Assembly (NCBI RefSeq): GCF_000004075.3
Contig: NC_026655.2
Span: 15,919,489 to 15,983,488 of the forward strand
DNA length: 64,000 nt
Direction of reading: 5' to 3'
DNA from: Cucumis sativus
Taxonomy: Eukaryota > Streptophyta > Magnoliopsida > Cucurbitales > Cucurbitaceae
Both the position numbers and the translations under genes were made by a program. The notes beneath the pieces were generated by a model. That model ran no database searches, was not told the DNA's origin, and saw only the letters and a program-made list of their open reading frames with translations. Shown here in pieces: positions 12,011-25,645 of this stretch (the stretch's first letter is position 1; each line of letters begins with the position of its first letter).

Positions 12011-15000
12011 GGAAAAGCGCGAGAAAATTAAAATGAGTTTCATTAATAAATAATTAAAGGGGTTTAATTGGAAAACGAGAAAACGGTTATAATTAGAACT
12101 TTTGAGATGGTAGGGACCATTAGAGACGGTTGCTTTCGCGCCACCTCCTTTTTTTTTTCTTAATCCTTCACTTTAATTATAATATCCATCCATAAGCTTT
12201 ATTATTTATTCTCTAACATTCGTCAAATTAAACCACAGAACGGAACAACTTACTCTTTAACCCTTCCGCCTAATTCATATTTTATTCCAACAAAATTTAT
12301 TGGTACGGTTCCTATCTGTAAATGTCTATTCTCTCCAGTGCTGACTGTGGATAGAAGTGAAATTAATTTTGTTATATTTATAAATAATTTAATTTATTTT
12401 GCTATATTTTAAAATATTTTTATAGAACTACTTTCATATATATTTTATATATGTATAATAGATAATTAATCGTTAACATATCTATTTGTTGTTGGTAATG
12501 ACTTGGACTTTTGGCCCATGACAAAAGAACATCGTGAGAGAAAGTAGTATGACGGAGATTTGCATGTGAGTTTCCAAATGGTGGTGGCCGAGAAACTTTT
12601 CCCTACATACATGCATCGTTACTTATTCGGTCGACTTTAGGCGGCCACTCTCACGTGTAAAAGTAATAACATTTTTTCTACTTTTTTTTTCTTCCATTTA
12701 CCCCAAGTAATTTACAATTTTATTAATATTTTTCTTAGATGTATTGTTTCTTGAAAATTTGTCATTTTATTTCTTTCATGTCTTGGTTTGTATTTGTTCT
12801 ATCATATGTCATTTGAGTTAGGCTAATCTTGACATATATAGAAAAGTTAATAGTATAAAAATGAATCAAGAACGTATAGAATAAAACAACTATGTCAACT
12901 TAAGAGTACCTTATCTAATTTTTTTAACTAACATTCTAGGAGATTCAAATATGTAAAGGGGAAAATGGTATTGAATTCTCATTATTGTATATTTGGGTGG
13001 GGGACCTAACTCTTAGGGCATGGGCAACCATTAATTGTAACGAAACAAAAAGAAAAAATGGTACTAAAGTAAAACAAAAGACTATGATGCACTTGTTTTT
13101 TATATGGAATGAAAGGAGTATATTTGTTGATATTTTGGTTCTTTGTTGTAGGAGAAATTTTTAACTAGAAAGTTCCATTTAAATTGTCCTTTCAAATAAA
13201 TTTCTATTCCATGTAACTAAAAAATGAAACTATTTTTTTATTTTCTTTTGACAAGACAATACACTGTAAAGAAATAACTTTAAATTTTAGAGAAAAATCT
13301 CTCCAAAAAATAAAACAATACTTAATATAAACAAATACAACGAAACTATCATACAAATTTCGATAACAAATCTAAACAACAAAACCTCAATTTTTCTGTA
13401 TTTCGCTTATAAATAAGATTTTACATATTTTATAACTATATTGTTTTTTTTAAAGTATAGATGAAAATTAGGAGTTGTAAATATTTGATGGTGTAGCCAT
13501 AATACTTTATTTTTCAAAGAAATTAAAGAGAAAACAAGTTTAAGTTTTCTTAGTTTCACTCACCATCATCCTAAACTTAACTTGATCACATATAAAATAA
13601 AAATTATGTTGAGTATGAATTGTCTTTCTAAAGTGTTAATCACTTGAAAAGTTTATCGAATCGGACCATAAACTCGCAAGACTTACCAAAGTTGATCGGT
13701 AACATGATAATACTCCTATTTTTTTTCCCCTAAAAGAAGTGATATAAAAAAATGAATGAAATAATGGGACAAGTGTTAGGGACAAAACCAAAATTGAAGT
13801 AAATAAAAGGACAAATGGATGTGAGACACATAAATGTTTTGGGGCATAAGGAGGTGGAAGATGGAGATTGGAAGAGTTTTGGGGCAGCACACATCATGTC
13901 ATATTCTCTATCCTCCCCATTCCTCAAAATTCCCTTCTTATTCAATTCCTTTTTTTAACCCCAATTCCCCCTTTTGTCCTTTTCTCTCTACTTTTATCCA
14001 CACCAACACCATTAAAAATGTCTCTTCTCACCAACCTCTTCTTCTCTACTCTTCTCCTTCTCTACCCTTCTCCTTCTCCTTCTCCTTTTCACTCTCACTT
14101 ATGTATATATTTTGAGTTTTAGTTTAATTAGCGTTTAAACAAAATTTCACTTCTATTTAACTTTTACGACACAATATAAAATATATTCTCAAAAGTTTAT
14201 TGTTTTATTTAATTGGTGTGAGACTTTGATTTCATTCTCATCCAATAGAAACAAAAAATTGAAAAGTAAAAATATGGTTGATTTTGTAAATCTGACAGTT
14301 GGACTTTAATGTTACAAAACAAATGGAAATTTTGAGATTTTATTACTTGTTAGTAAATGTGTCATTGGAAACATATATAAATTTGAGTTTTTTTATCTTT
14401 GTCTACAGAATCGTAGATTATTATATGTGTTTATCATAACACAAAAAGTAGTCCGTAAAATTTTATTATACTTATAAATAATTTGGTTTATTTTATTATA
14501 TTTGGAACATTTCTTTTAAATATTATACCAAATAAAATACATAAAATAAAGAAAAAGACATCATCAAATAGAATACAATAAGTATTATTCTAAATTATCG
14601 TAAAAGAATTGACATAAAAATAAATAATGAGAGATGTAATGAAAAATTAATAATTGTTGGAAAAAATGGGGGAAGTAATAGAATATTAAATTTGAAAATG
14701 TAATTGTTTATGTAAGAAAAAAATAAAATTAGAAATCAACAAAATGAAAGGTCTGCAGAAGCTTCTTATTTTAATTTATTTTCTTATATCGAAGTTTAGA
14801 GCTTTTATGATATTTTAGGAAAGATTACGTCAGGGAGCGATGTGGTGGCGCACATTCATTGGGTGGAATAATTGTGGCCGCCAGCCAATAAATAAAGGAA
14901 AAATCTCTTTGACTGCGGAATAAGTCTAAGGCATTAGTTGTCAAATGAATTTAAGGTTCAACATTTCAACGGTCAGGATTTAATTATATTTTCTAAACAT

Positions 15001-18000
15001 AAATTTTCTTTTCTTTAGTTGATAAATAATGTTATTTTCAAGTTTCAACTCTAAAATACTCTTCTTCTTTTTTAATTGAAAATAAATAATAAATGCATTT
15101 AAGAATAAATGTGCAAATAAAGAAATCATAGTTTATATCTTCCCATCTTATTTGATTGTATATAAATATATGTTTCTTCTTCTTCAAACTAAAAAGAGAA
15201 AAACTATTGCACATTGCATTATTATCTAAAAAAACAACACTTCTTTGACATTTGACAATTGCCTCATACTCTAATGTGATTATTTAACTTTATATATGTT
15301 TTCAATTTATGTATATCGATATGTAGAGCACAATATGATTGTATATGTTTTGAATTTTATTTCAATATCTATATATATATAAGCATGTATCAACTATGTA
15401 TATAAGAATTTAACAATAAAATAAATATAAATAGATATTTGTCATAATTATTTAGTTAAATGATTATTTTTAACTAAAAAATATAATAATTAATTGAGTA
15501 ACTCCAAATTAAGTTATAGAACAGAAACGAAAATCACTCCTACCAGTTTGATACTACATGTAAATTTGATAGTTTAAAAACCAATTATACATAAATCAAT
15601 ATCCAACTATCACTCCTAAACACACCACCTTATACTATTAAATAAATTATAAAACTATATAAATCAAACTTTTGAAAAAACATATGTTTTTTCCTTTATC
15701 AAACGTATGTTTACGTAGTCTAAAACAGGAGAAACAATTAATTAAGTGATAAAATTTAAATTCCAATTCAACGAGTATCATATATTTTAAACAGTATTAT
15801 TGTTAATTACTTCTTTATCCCGAAAAAGACCTAAAAATCATTGTGAATTGAAAAAAAAAAAAGGAATGTATATGTGTGTGTGCAAGTGTATGTCTATATA
15901 TATATATATTATGGAAAACTTAAAAAAGAGGGAGTGGGGGGAAGAAAATGAGTTGGAGTGAAATAGAGAGCATGTGGGTATGGAGATACGTATGTGTGTG
16001 TGATGAAGGGTTTTATAAGTTATATCCACATCAACCAGCTGGCTGCTGCCCCTAACTATGCTTTAGCTGCACCGATACTCCATTCCCTCCAATTGAATTA
16101 TCAATGTATCCAAATTCCAATACATATTATATATATATATATATACATTGTTTTGAAAAAAATAATGTGTAGTTACATAAAACTAGCTACCTTTGAGGGC
16201 ACTTTTTAAAATTGTAATATTATGCATGGTATATACAATTAATCTCTAATTAAACCAAGAAGCTATACATACTAAAAAATCAAAAACAAATTCAACTTAG
16301 ATTATTAAGAATGAAATTGAAGATTTTGCAATTACATTTGAACAAACCATAGAGGAAGGATTATATTGTCCAAAGAATTAGGATTTGAGAACTCAAATCT
16401 TTATTTGGTCATGTTTTATTTTCTAGTATTGTGGATTCATGAGTACTTCATAAACTTTAAAACTTAATCATTTTAAAGTTTTTAATTTTACATTTTGTCT
16501 CCTACTTTCTTAGAGGAATAAAATAGTAGAATAGAAAAAGAAAAGGTCAATTAAAAAGGGAGCTTTTGGCCAAAAGGGTGTGAAATAGATAAAGAAATGC
16601 TACCTTAAAGTTAGCAGAATGAAATTGTGGATTTTAATTAAAAAAAATTAAAGTGATTTTTTTGTGGAAAGTGAATGATGATATAGTTGTAAAATTGTGA
16701 TGTGGAGTGGAGTCATTTGTGAAAAATGGGTTAGATAGAACTCATCAAGGACAGCTAGGGTTTGGTTTAGCTCATTACAAATGGAAGCCAACAATCAATT
16801 GACTATCATCACTTTCTTCCTAACATTTTCATTTGTCTAATAATTACTAATATCACGAGGAGTTAAATTTCTTAGAAGTGAAATACATATATATAACTTA
16901 ACTTCTGTAGGTATATACTATCCATTTGGAGATTAGAGATTTAAATCTCTATCTTCACATGTTAGTTTAATTTAACAATTGTACCTAGAATGTAATGATC
17001 AATTGAACCATGAGTTAATTAAGATGGTAGATTAGTGATCTTTTACCTATAAATTTTCTTACTATTCCAAATAATCATTATCCTAATAAAAAAAAAAAAC
17101 AGTATCATATATCTATACAAAAACGTCTCGTTACCAATTATAAATTAATGGTTTAATAATTTATTTTAAGTACTTTGTGATTTAATTTAATGAAATAATA
17201 ATATTTAACATCATATTTCTTTTTCAAAGGTTCAAAGTACCATTGATTAACTTATAACAATCTAAATAATATAATACAAAGGCATGATTAATTTCAGCAA
17301 TAAACGGCAAATTTGGTATAATTACAAAGAATATGCATATATATATATATAAGAAAGCAAAATCATAGCAAATGAGTGACTGTCCATAGAGACCACAAGC
17401 ACTCATTATCCATAATTAATTAATTAAACCATATCATTCAATTCCTAATCACTAATTAAAGCCACACCCTTTACACCCTATAACATTACATCATTTTTCC
17501 TTAAAAAGCATTACATGATCATTTAATTAATTACCCATTAAGAGAAAACAATCCCCAAACATCAATATTTTATGTTATATTGTCAAAATTTTCAAGTCAT
17601 ATATAATATTTTATACCAAAGTAATTAACATCGGTTGTTAGCTTCTCGTCAATAGAATCTCATCTTCTTTATTTGGTGTATGCACGTAATGTGGATATAT
17701 ATAGGATGATGCATCGCTTGACCCGTGCCATAACATCATTTGAAATTTGAGTTGGTTTTTTGTTTCTAATAATTTTTCTTCTAGCTTTGAAGAAGCGATT
17801 AGGTTGTTCCTTGTATTATCGTGGATTCGTACTACATCTCTTTTATCGAAAGAGTTTGTGGATTTAGGTTAACTCTTTTATGCATTTTGAAACACCTTTC
17901 ATTCATGGTTGCACCCTATATTTTTAATCTTTCAAACTTTATCTATTATATCATTTTGGCCATGAATTGCTTTTATCATTACTATTTGAATTCAAATATT

Positions 18001-19779
18001 GATTTTGCATGACGTGGTTTATGAAAAAAAATTCCTTACACATGGACTCATGTAAGGTTAGTAATGAGTGCATGATGAGAATAATTAAGTTAATATAATA
18101 TCAAAAAAATTATAATTACTTTAATATTTAATTGAGAGGGACCATAACATAACTTATATAAAATGTATATCTTCTACCAAAAAAAATTCTAACGTTTGAA
18201 TACTCTACTTTACTTTTGTTAAATTGAAAACAAGATACACATATTACAAAAATTATCTCTAAGGTATGGTAATGGTTATAATTATATCATTAAATTATTA
18301 ATTGTCATCAAAATTGGATTCCAAACGGAAATAATAGAAAAAAAGTGTTGCAATTTCTAGATAAAATAAGATATTAAAAAAAATAAAAAAGAGAGGAAGG
18401 GAATATAAGAAAAAAGAAAAGGAAGATTAAAAATGTCCCCACCCATGATAGCATAAGTGTCTCATGTGCTCAACTTGCACTCTACAATAACAAAACAAAC
18501 ATTTGCATGTCTCTACATCTACCATTCTTTATTTCTTTATTTCTTTATTTCTTTATTTCATTATTTGTTCATGTGACAATTCTTTGTCATCAAAGTTTAA
18601 TTTTTTTTTCAAAAATTATATTTAAACGGATAGAGATAACTCTTAAGTCATACCCTTTGTTATTTATCTCTATATGTCAATTTCGTTTTAGGATTAAAGT
18701 CTTAAAATGTTGCGAATTTTATAGGTGAAATTTATAGTTCTTCATAATTAGAAAACAAAATTAGGAAGAAAGTGGGGGGTTGACGTGGAATTTGCTATTA
18801 ATACCATTAATAATGATTAATTAAATCACCTCTACAATTTGATTTAATAAGATAGTGACTAAAAATAAGTTATTGGACACTTTCTTATAAAAGTCAAACA
18901 AAATAATCATTTTTACAGAAAAGAAAAGGTTGAATATTTCACTTAATTTCAAACCACCTTTGATGATTGACAATTTAAAAAAAAACGTTTTTAGCCAAAT
19001 ACTTTAGTTAAAATCTCAGCTAGAAAATATATTGCTTCAATCTTCTTCCTAAAAAAATTGAAGTTGTTATGAATAAATTTAGATCAAATAGCACGATTAA
19101 CATCAAATAAATTTGCAACTAACTACAAGACATATTAAATAACAAAATCGAAGTAAGTAAAAAGGAATGTCCTATAACTAAAATAAGTACCTAGAAAAAG
19201 GAATAGTTTGAGTGAACAATACAAAATAACATGTTACGTCTCGACCAAGGTCTAATGGCATGCGTTTAACTAGGCAAAGAATATGGTTGTCCTAATTTGA
19301 TGGTGAAATCAAACTAGAGATGACTTAAGTCAACTATCCTATTCCTACAATATTATAGCTCTAGTTCTAGTAAAAGTAAACTTTGCTTTCATTCTCGAAC
19401 TTGTAACTCAATGCCACTTTTCTATCATTTAGTTTAGCGTTCAAATGTGCACCAAATACTCATATTAGTGTGCAAATCCGACTCATGTGGTTGTTCTCTT
19501 ATTTAAAGGAGTATTCTGATTAAAGTGAAGGACATGTATTGATACTTAATTTAGAGGTGAACGAGAGAAAGCAGAGAATGGGGTGGGGGGTAGAATAGGA
19601 AAGGGAAGTAACTGGAGTTTTGTTTGATTTGGAGGAAGATTGTTGTGGTTGACATAGACATAGGATACCCATATAAAATCACAAACCCAAAACACCTATA
19701 TGTGATTCTTTGTTCCATTATTATTATTTGAATTTTCTATTCTTCTAATTTATTGTATTTTGGAAAGGTCCGTTATTGC
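12011..19779. other. Long AT-rich intergenic region, no gene supported
   Basis: Nearly 8 kb without a convincing exon. GC-richer patches at about 12510-12665 (contains CACGTGT, a G-box-like core) and 14815-14910 (contains a CCAAT box next to AATAAATAAAGG) look promoter-like, but no coding frame follows. A polypyrimidine (TTCTCC)n tract lies at about 14040-14095 and AT dinucleotide runs lie at about 15896-15910 and 16127-16145. Open frames here are short and compositionally biased. Confidence 0.55.
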
Positions 19780-20570
19780 TTTGCTCAGTGTTCATAGGGA
19801 ATTGCAAAAGCTATGTGTCGGACTGCATAGACGACACGTCGTCTGTCGTCTCTAGATCTTGCTGTTCCGCTGACGGGAACACTTAGCTCTCTTCTGTCTA
19901 TCCCCTCCTATCTTCTTTCTTCTCTCTACATTTTCATTTGTCCATTTCCTATTATTCTTAATTCAATTTATTATATAATCTATTTATATATATATATATA
20001 AAAAAAACTATTTTGCTGGTTTTGGTGTATTATTAAAAGATGGGTTATTTTACATTTTGAGGCTATTGTTGGGCTTGTAAAGAACTTGAAGCCCATTTTG
20101 TCTAAAGGGGCCTAAACAGTTGCCTCATATTCTCATACCAACTCCGCGTTATAGGATGAGTTCGGTGGGCGCCGTTGGTTTGCCTTTCGCTGCGCTCGTT
20201 GTATTTTTATTCCGTCAATCATATGTTTTTTTAATTTTCTCCTTTTCTTTGTGTTGAATCAAAACTTCACCCTCCTAATATCAGTAAAACCTTTGTGTTC
20301 ATGGTGCTATCGTGGCTCCTCCTCGTCCAGTCAATCACATTGTTGGGTTCGAGGGATTTTTTCTATTTCTTGTGTTGTTCGCAGTGGAGTGGCGTCTCTA
20401 TCCAAAGAACTCGTGTTGCTTCTTTTCCTTGGTCCCCTTTTTTTCTTGAGTGGTGTTTGGCTTTTCTATGATTTTGTTTTTCTTTCTTTCAACTTTCCAA
20501 CTATGAGGTTGTCTTCTTCTTATTGCAGTTCAACGTCTTTGCAGAAAAGGAAATTTAAAATATAATTTTG
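19780..20570 (+). mobile_element. Possible LTR-retroelement remnant (GC-richer island)
   Basis: Composition changes abruptly from the AT-rich flanks. The stretch near 20301-20325 (TGGTGCTATCGTGGCTCC) loosely resembles the TGGTATCAGAGC primer-binding site used by copia elements and follows a pyrimidine-rich, LTR-end-like sequence. An inverted motif GACGACACGTCGTC sits at 19830-19843. A 104-codon open frame (20251-20565) has no recognisable domain. No paired LTRs or protease/integrase/RT residues were found, so this is tentative. Confidence 0.25.
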
Positions 20571-22789
20571 TGGTTTATTTTGTCTTGGTGTTTAATAAAT
20601 AACTTCTTATATTTGCTATTTTGCTTTTAATATATTTGCATGCTTTAAGAAATATTCAAGACCTATGGATAATGAGTTATTAAATAGACTTGAATCTTAA
20701 ATCAGAGCTTAACCACTAAATTTGTAGTTTTTTCAAACAAAAACATGCAGTGGACTTACAAGACTTGTAAACTTTAAACATTGTGCTTCATTTACTCCAT
20801 GAACCTTTAAATATAACTAATAAGTTCTTAAACTTTCAACTTGGTGTTTAATCAAGCATTTTTAACAAATTTTAAAAATTTTAAAACTTTTTTGATCTAT
20901 AGGATCTAGAATTAAATATGGAGAAATATCAATATATACCTCTAATCTTTAGGGGCTATGTCAATTTAATTCAACGTTAAACTAATAATTGTATTATTTT
21001 AAATCTTGAATTTTTGCAAATCTATCTATTTACAACTCACACTATGTTTTGTTTGGAAAAACCTTGTGTGAAACTTATAATCATATCAATTATATCGGAA
21101 CCAATTTAGACACTTACTTAGAAGCTTATTTAACTGAAATTATAAGTTTTACATGATATTGATCATACGAAGTATAGAGGAGTATATAAATTGATACATT
21201 TATGTAAAGTTTAAGTAATTGATATAATTTTGTGTGTATTAATTAAAATCGTAAAAGTCAAGGTTTATAACTAAATTTATAATTCCAAAAGTTATAAAAA
21301 CATATAAGACTAAATTTATAGTTTAACACAAAAATAAAGGTCATTAAACTAGAATTTGAAGATACCGCTTTAGAAGAGAGACTTCAGCCGTAGTCTCTTC
21401 GTTTTCAATTCTCTCCCTTCTTTTTTTATCGAAATTTTAGTATGACATATACTTTACTAAATTTCTGAAAATGTAGTCATTAATTTAGATTTCAATGGTC
21501 AATTGTGTCAACGAGTTTATGTTAAAATTTTACAAATAGTCATTTCTTAAAATTTACCTTGATAAAAAAGAACAAATTAGAAGTAGGTGGACATAAGAAT
21601 ACTTTTTTAGAGGGTATACAAGTCCGATTGAGTTGGTAAATTTTATTTTCAATAAACTCAAAATTTTAGGTTGAATATTGGAAAGTCGAAAGACTTGAAC
21701 AAACCTCTCCACCCCTGTATAGGTTGAAATGTTACTAAAATATAATAAAATTCAATTATTAAATACTAAACATCTATAATATATACAAATTCAATTGGGT
21801 CAATTACACCTTTTTTATTCCATAAAAAACCCAACTAAACTTTGTAAAAAATAAATAAAACTTAATCTAACCCAATCAAAAAATAAAACAAAATAATTTC
21901 AATCAAACTCTTACATTTTCAAACATCGTTACTTTATGGTAAGAGGGTGTTTGGATTGGTACGTTGAATTAAGAAGTCTATATTTATGGTGTATAATTAT
22001 AAAATGAAGTTTTTCAATATATGTAAAAGAGAACAAAGAAAAAGAAAATACGAGAACGTGCTAAATTTAATTATGGCAAATTGGGGTGGTAATTATTATT
22101 TGTCCAAGATGGGAGAATGCCACTGGAGTATGCTTATAAACATGGGAGATTCCCATTTTCACTCTAATTTATAAAAGGATGAAAGAGAAGGGTTGAAGAG
22201 CACTAAAAAATAATAATTAAGAGAAGTAAACAAAAATTAAAGAAAATTATTAAACCCATAAGAAGTGGTCGGCTCTATGAGCGGACCCACCGTAACACAC
22301 GCTGTGGGATTGGGCGGCAATGTAGCCGTTAAAGTCACCACCAACGGATAACGACCTTTTGAAAAACTCCTTCTTGGATTCTCCAATCTTCTTTCTTTGG
22401 CTCTCTATACAAATGATTTCTTTTTATTTTATTTTTTCTCATTATTATTATAATTGGAATAATCATTATATTTTTTTAATTACATATTTTAAAGTTTTTT
22501 TTTTTAATTTTCAAATTTTGAAAAATTTAAGATGAATCGAGACGCATGGAGAAAAATATAAATATTTTGAAGAAGAGAATTTTAATTTTTTATTGTATGA
22601 TAGTGAAATTAAATGTAAAATATATATCAAATAAATTGGACACACCATATATATGTTTTTCTTAGAAAAATCTATTAATTCTTATGGTTGATTTTGGATT
22701 GAATGGTATAATTGACACTTGAAAATAACAAAACCAATAAAAAATATACGATACGAGTTGAAATTGACAACTAAAGATCAAAGTGGGTG
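20571..22789. other. Intergenic DNA, no gene seen
   Basis: AT-rich throughout. A GC-richer patch at 22260-22410 looks promoter-like, with no exon next to it. No repeats of note beyond homopolymers. Confidence 0.5.
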
Positions 22790-23170
22790 TGAAAATAGTA
22801 AGTTGAAGCCAACAGTCTAGGTTGAGGTTGACTCTTGCCAGATGCTCAATTGGTATGTTTCATGCTTGTCTTGACCCAAAATAACACTTTAAGTCTAAGA
22901 TATAGCATGGGGAAGATCCTCGACCAAGGCCAACCCTAGCCAATCGTGAAACTGGACACACCTTTTGACTTGGTTAGTTATCTAATTATCTTAAGGTAAC
23001 TTGGAAACCCTAGGGAATACCCTAGGTTAACTTTCTTTATTAATTTGTATTTGTAATTTCATAAGAGATAACTTGATTACAACTCTAGAATTCTATCTAA
23101 CTTCCATATTTTCTCGCTCTCTCATATAGGCATTGGAGTGTGCGGCAAGCACCACAATAGTATGCATGTT
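22790..23170 (+). mobile_element. Possible solo/decayed Ty3-type LTR end
   Basis: The stretch ends in GCATTGGAGTGTGCGGCAAG followed by CACCACA at about 23130-23157. This resembles the conserved 3' region of plant Ty3/gypsy LTRs, where a GGCGTCGGAGTG-type motif precedes the LTR terminus. It is preceded by a CTCGCTCTCTC pyrimidine tract. No internal region or partner LTR is visible. Confidence 0.3.
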
Positions 23171-24830
23171 TTTTTTGTAAGTCGGTTCTTATTCTCTTCG
23201 AACAAATTCACTATTGGTGTCACGTAAAATATGTTCAAGTGTAAATTTGTATTTGTGTGAACCAAAACGCAATTTTGCTCGACTATGAATGGAAAAGAGC
23301 TTATAGGTGTCAAGTTACACCTATTTTTGTTAGTTTAATTAAATGGCAAATTGTCTTGCAATAAAATCTTCTATTAAATTATTTTTTATAATAAAAACGG
23401 ATGTATAGATATTGATGTAGTCTACTCTACACTTGAATATTGTTGCCTTTTAATGCATTAAACTTTTTTAAAAGGTTAAGAGTGTAAATTTCCCTCTCCC
23501 CCTATTTGGAAAAGAAATATTCAATTTTCAAAAATAGAAAAGTAGAATTTTGTACCTTAACATCACCTCTAACTTTATGAATTTATTTTTTTTTTTTAAA
23601 AAAAGTATGAATTTATACAAAAAAAAATAAGTAAACCATTGAATTAAATTTATTTTGGTCTATTACTTGATAGAATGTCTATAAATGATTTGATATTACA
23701 TCTGGCATTTTACACATATGAAAGACATCTAAACTATTTACGACTAATTATGTATTTTTTCAATAACCATGTTTAAAAAATTGTATAATTAAAATTAATA
23801 TATAAATAACTTACACCTTTTTTTAGCATAAAAAATAACTGCAATTAATATACATATATATATTTACCTAATCCTGAATTTTCATTGCTCAGAGAAAAAG
23901 AAAATCCTTAGTTTTGAAAAGAAAAAAAAGGAAAAACACATAACTTCAAATAAAAAAGGAGAAGAAAAGGAAAAAGAGAGAAGAAAACTTTGTGGGGAAG
24001 ATGGCGGTCGCTTTCAAGATAAGACGCCACTTTTGCTTAATTTCCACCTAAAAATATCACTCTCTACCTTTACTTTCTTTTACAAATTTTGTATTTCATT
24101 ATTACAAAATTTATATAATTGATTTCTCTATTGGAATTCATAACATCTTTTTTTTTTTTTTTAATCAACTTTTCATCCTTCTAATTTATCAACCCTTGAT
24201 TCTTTAATAGCGACAAAATTCCAACTCCAATTAATAGGTTAATGACTTAGACCAACATTTTTAAGGAGCCTTGGAAATTTAAGAGTTTGGGTACAATTAA
24301 AGTTCTAAAATTTAAGTATTCAAATGTTTAAGTTTCTTAATGTCATGTCCCTATAACAAAATTCAACTACAATTTCATACTTCTACATACTTGTCCATTT
24401 TATTCATGATTATAGATCTTTTTGGTCACATGATAAATCTTTATTTTAATTATTTAGATATGAAATTAATGTAAACGTTTAAAGTCTCTAATCTCTATCA
24501 GCTAACTACTTAAACATTTTAAAAATCATTCTTTAAAAGCTATATTTATAGTAATTATTTTGCTAGACTTTTTGATGTCATAGTACTGAAGAGTCATTAA
24601 AACGCGTGTGATGGCCATTTTAAAATTACTCAACAAAGCCTTTACTTTTGCTTAGAAAGCGAAGCAATGCCGTTGGCCCATGGGGACTACCAAAATATAA
24701 TATTTCGTTTCTTATTATTTTCGAACCATTTTTGTTCAAATTTCAAATACTTTTTTATTTATATATATAAACATTTCTTTTATTTATTTAGTTTTCTTTT
24801 TTTTTTTTCTGTTTCAAATTGTGTGTATCA
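23171..24830. other. Intergenic DNA and upstream region of the GTD-binding gene
   Basis: AT-rich with several T- and A-runs. No coding stretch is supported. The last few hundred bases presumably contain the promoter of the downstream gene, but no element can be singled out. Confidence 0.5.
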
Positions 24831-25047
24831 GTTTTTGTTGCAAATCCCACGCTTTGTCCGTATCCGATCACTCCTTCATCTGATCTGTATCGTCCGAAAA
24901 CGCCATTTTCTCATTCAATGATTGTGTGTGGACTCTGATTTGGCTTCAAATTTTGTAATTTTTCATCTTCATTCTTCATTCATTTCTTTAATATTTCGAC
25001 TTGTTTTCCCTCCGAAAATCGCTGCAATCCCTGTCTTCATTACCAGG

Positions 25048-25570
25048 TGAGTTCGTTTTCTTGTTCTTCTCTTTCATGGCGGGTTTTCCTTTTGTTGATT
25101 TTTTTTTTTCCTAAAAAACGTTGAAATCTTTTAAACCCCTTTTGTCTGTTTATTTGAAATCATTAACGAATTCGGTGAAATTAAAATTCCCTTTAACTTG
25201 TTTCTGGGAAATCATTAACAAAAAAGTTGAAAAGTAATTTGGGTCTTTTATATTGTTTCTGGGAAGGGAAATCATTAACACAAAAAGTTGAGATTTAATA
25301 ACCTCTTTAGCCTGTTTCTGGGAAATCATTAACGAAAACGTTGAAATTAATTAACCCATTTAACCAAAACATTGAAACTTGTAAAGCCCGTTAGTCTGAT
25401 TTTGGGAAATCGTTTTGAGTGCTTGGTTTTTATGGAGTTTCTTAACTGGTTTTTTGATGGAAACCCTTTATGCCACTCGTTTCTGATGTCCACTTCTTTT
25501 GTGTATTTATGATTCTGGGTATTTTAGATCGACCTGTCTCGATCTGAGGTTGAGGATTGCTTGGATTAGC
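25048..25570 (+). other. 5' UTR intron of the GTD-binding protein gene
   Basis: A strong donor (CCAG|GTGAGT) at 25048 and an acceptor (GATTAGCAG|AATC) ending at 25570 flank T-rich sequence. The downstream leader continues to the ATG at 25646. Leader introns are common in this family. Expression data are not available. Confidence 0.6.
25115..25415 (+). repeat. Degenerate minisatellite (unit about 65 bp) in the 5' UTR intron
   Basis: The phrase TGTTTCTGGGAAATCATTAAC, then (A/C)AAAA-GTTGA(A/G)A, recurs about five times with decay and small indels, spaced roughly 60-75 bp. The copies are clearest near 25200, 25256, 25314 and 25390. Confidence 0.75.
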
Positions 25571-25645
25571 AGAATCTGGAGGGTTTTGTTTAATAAGAAA
25601 TAGGTTTATAAAGTTCTTCCTGGTTGTATCTCAAGGGAGATTGCA

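Noticed and set aside
13636..14122. Overlapping open frames of 70-93 codons on both strands
   Set aside because: Composition follows pyrimidine-rich and AT-rich simple sequence; no splice context or domain.
15950..16110. Possible microRNA precursor (TTGGAGTGAAATAGAG against CTCCATTCCCTCCAA)
   Set aside because: Pairing is interrupted and the loop is long; no match to a plant miRNA family I know could be seen on either arm.
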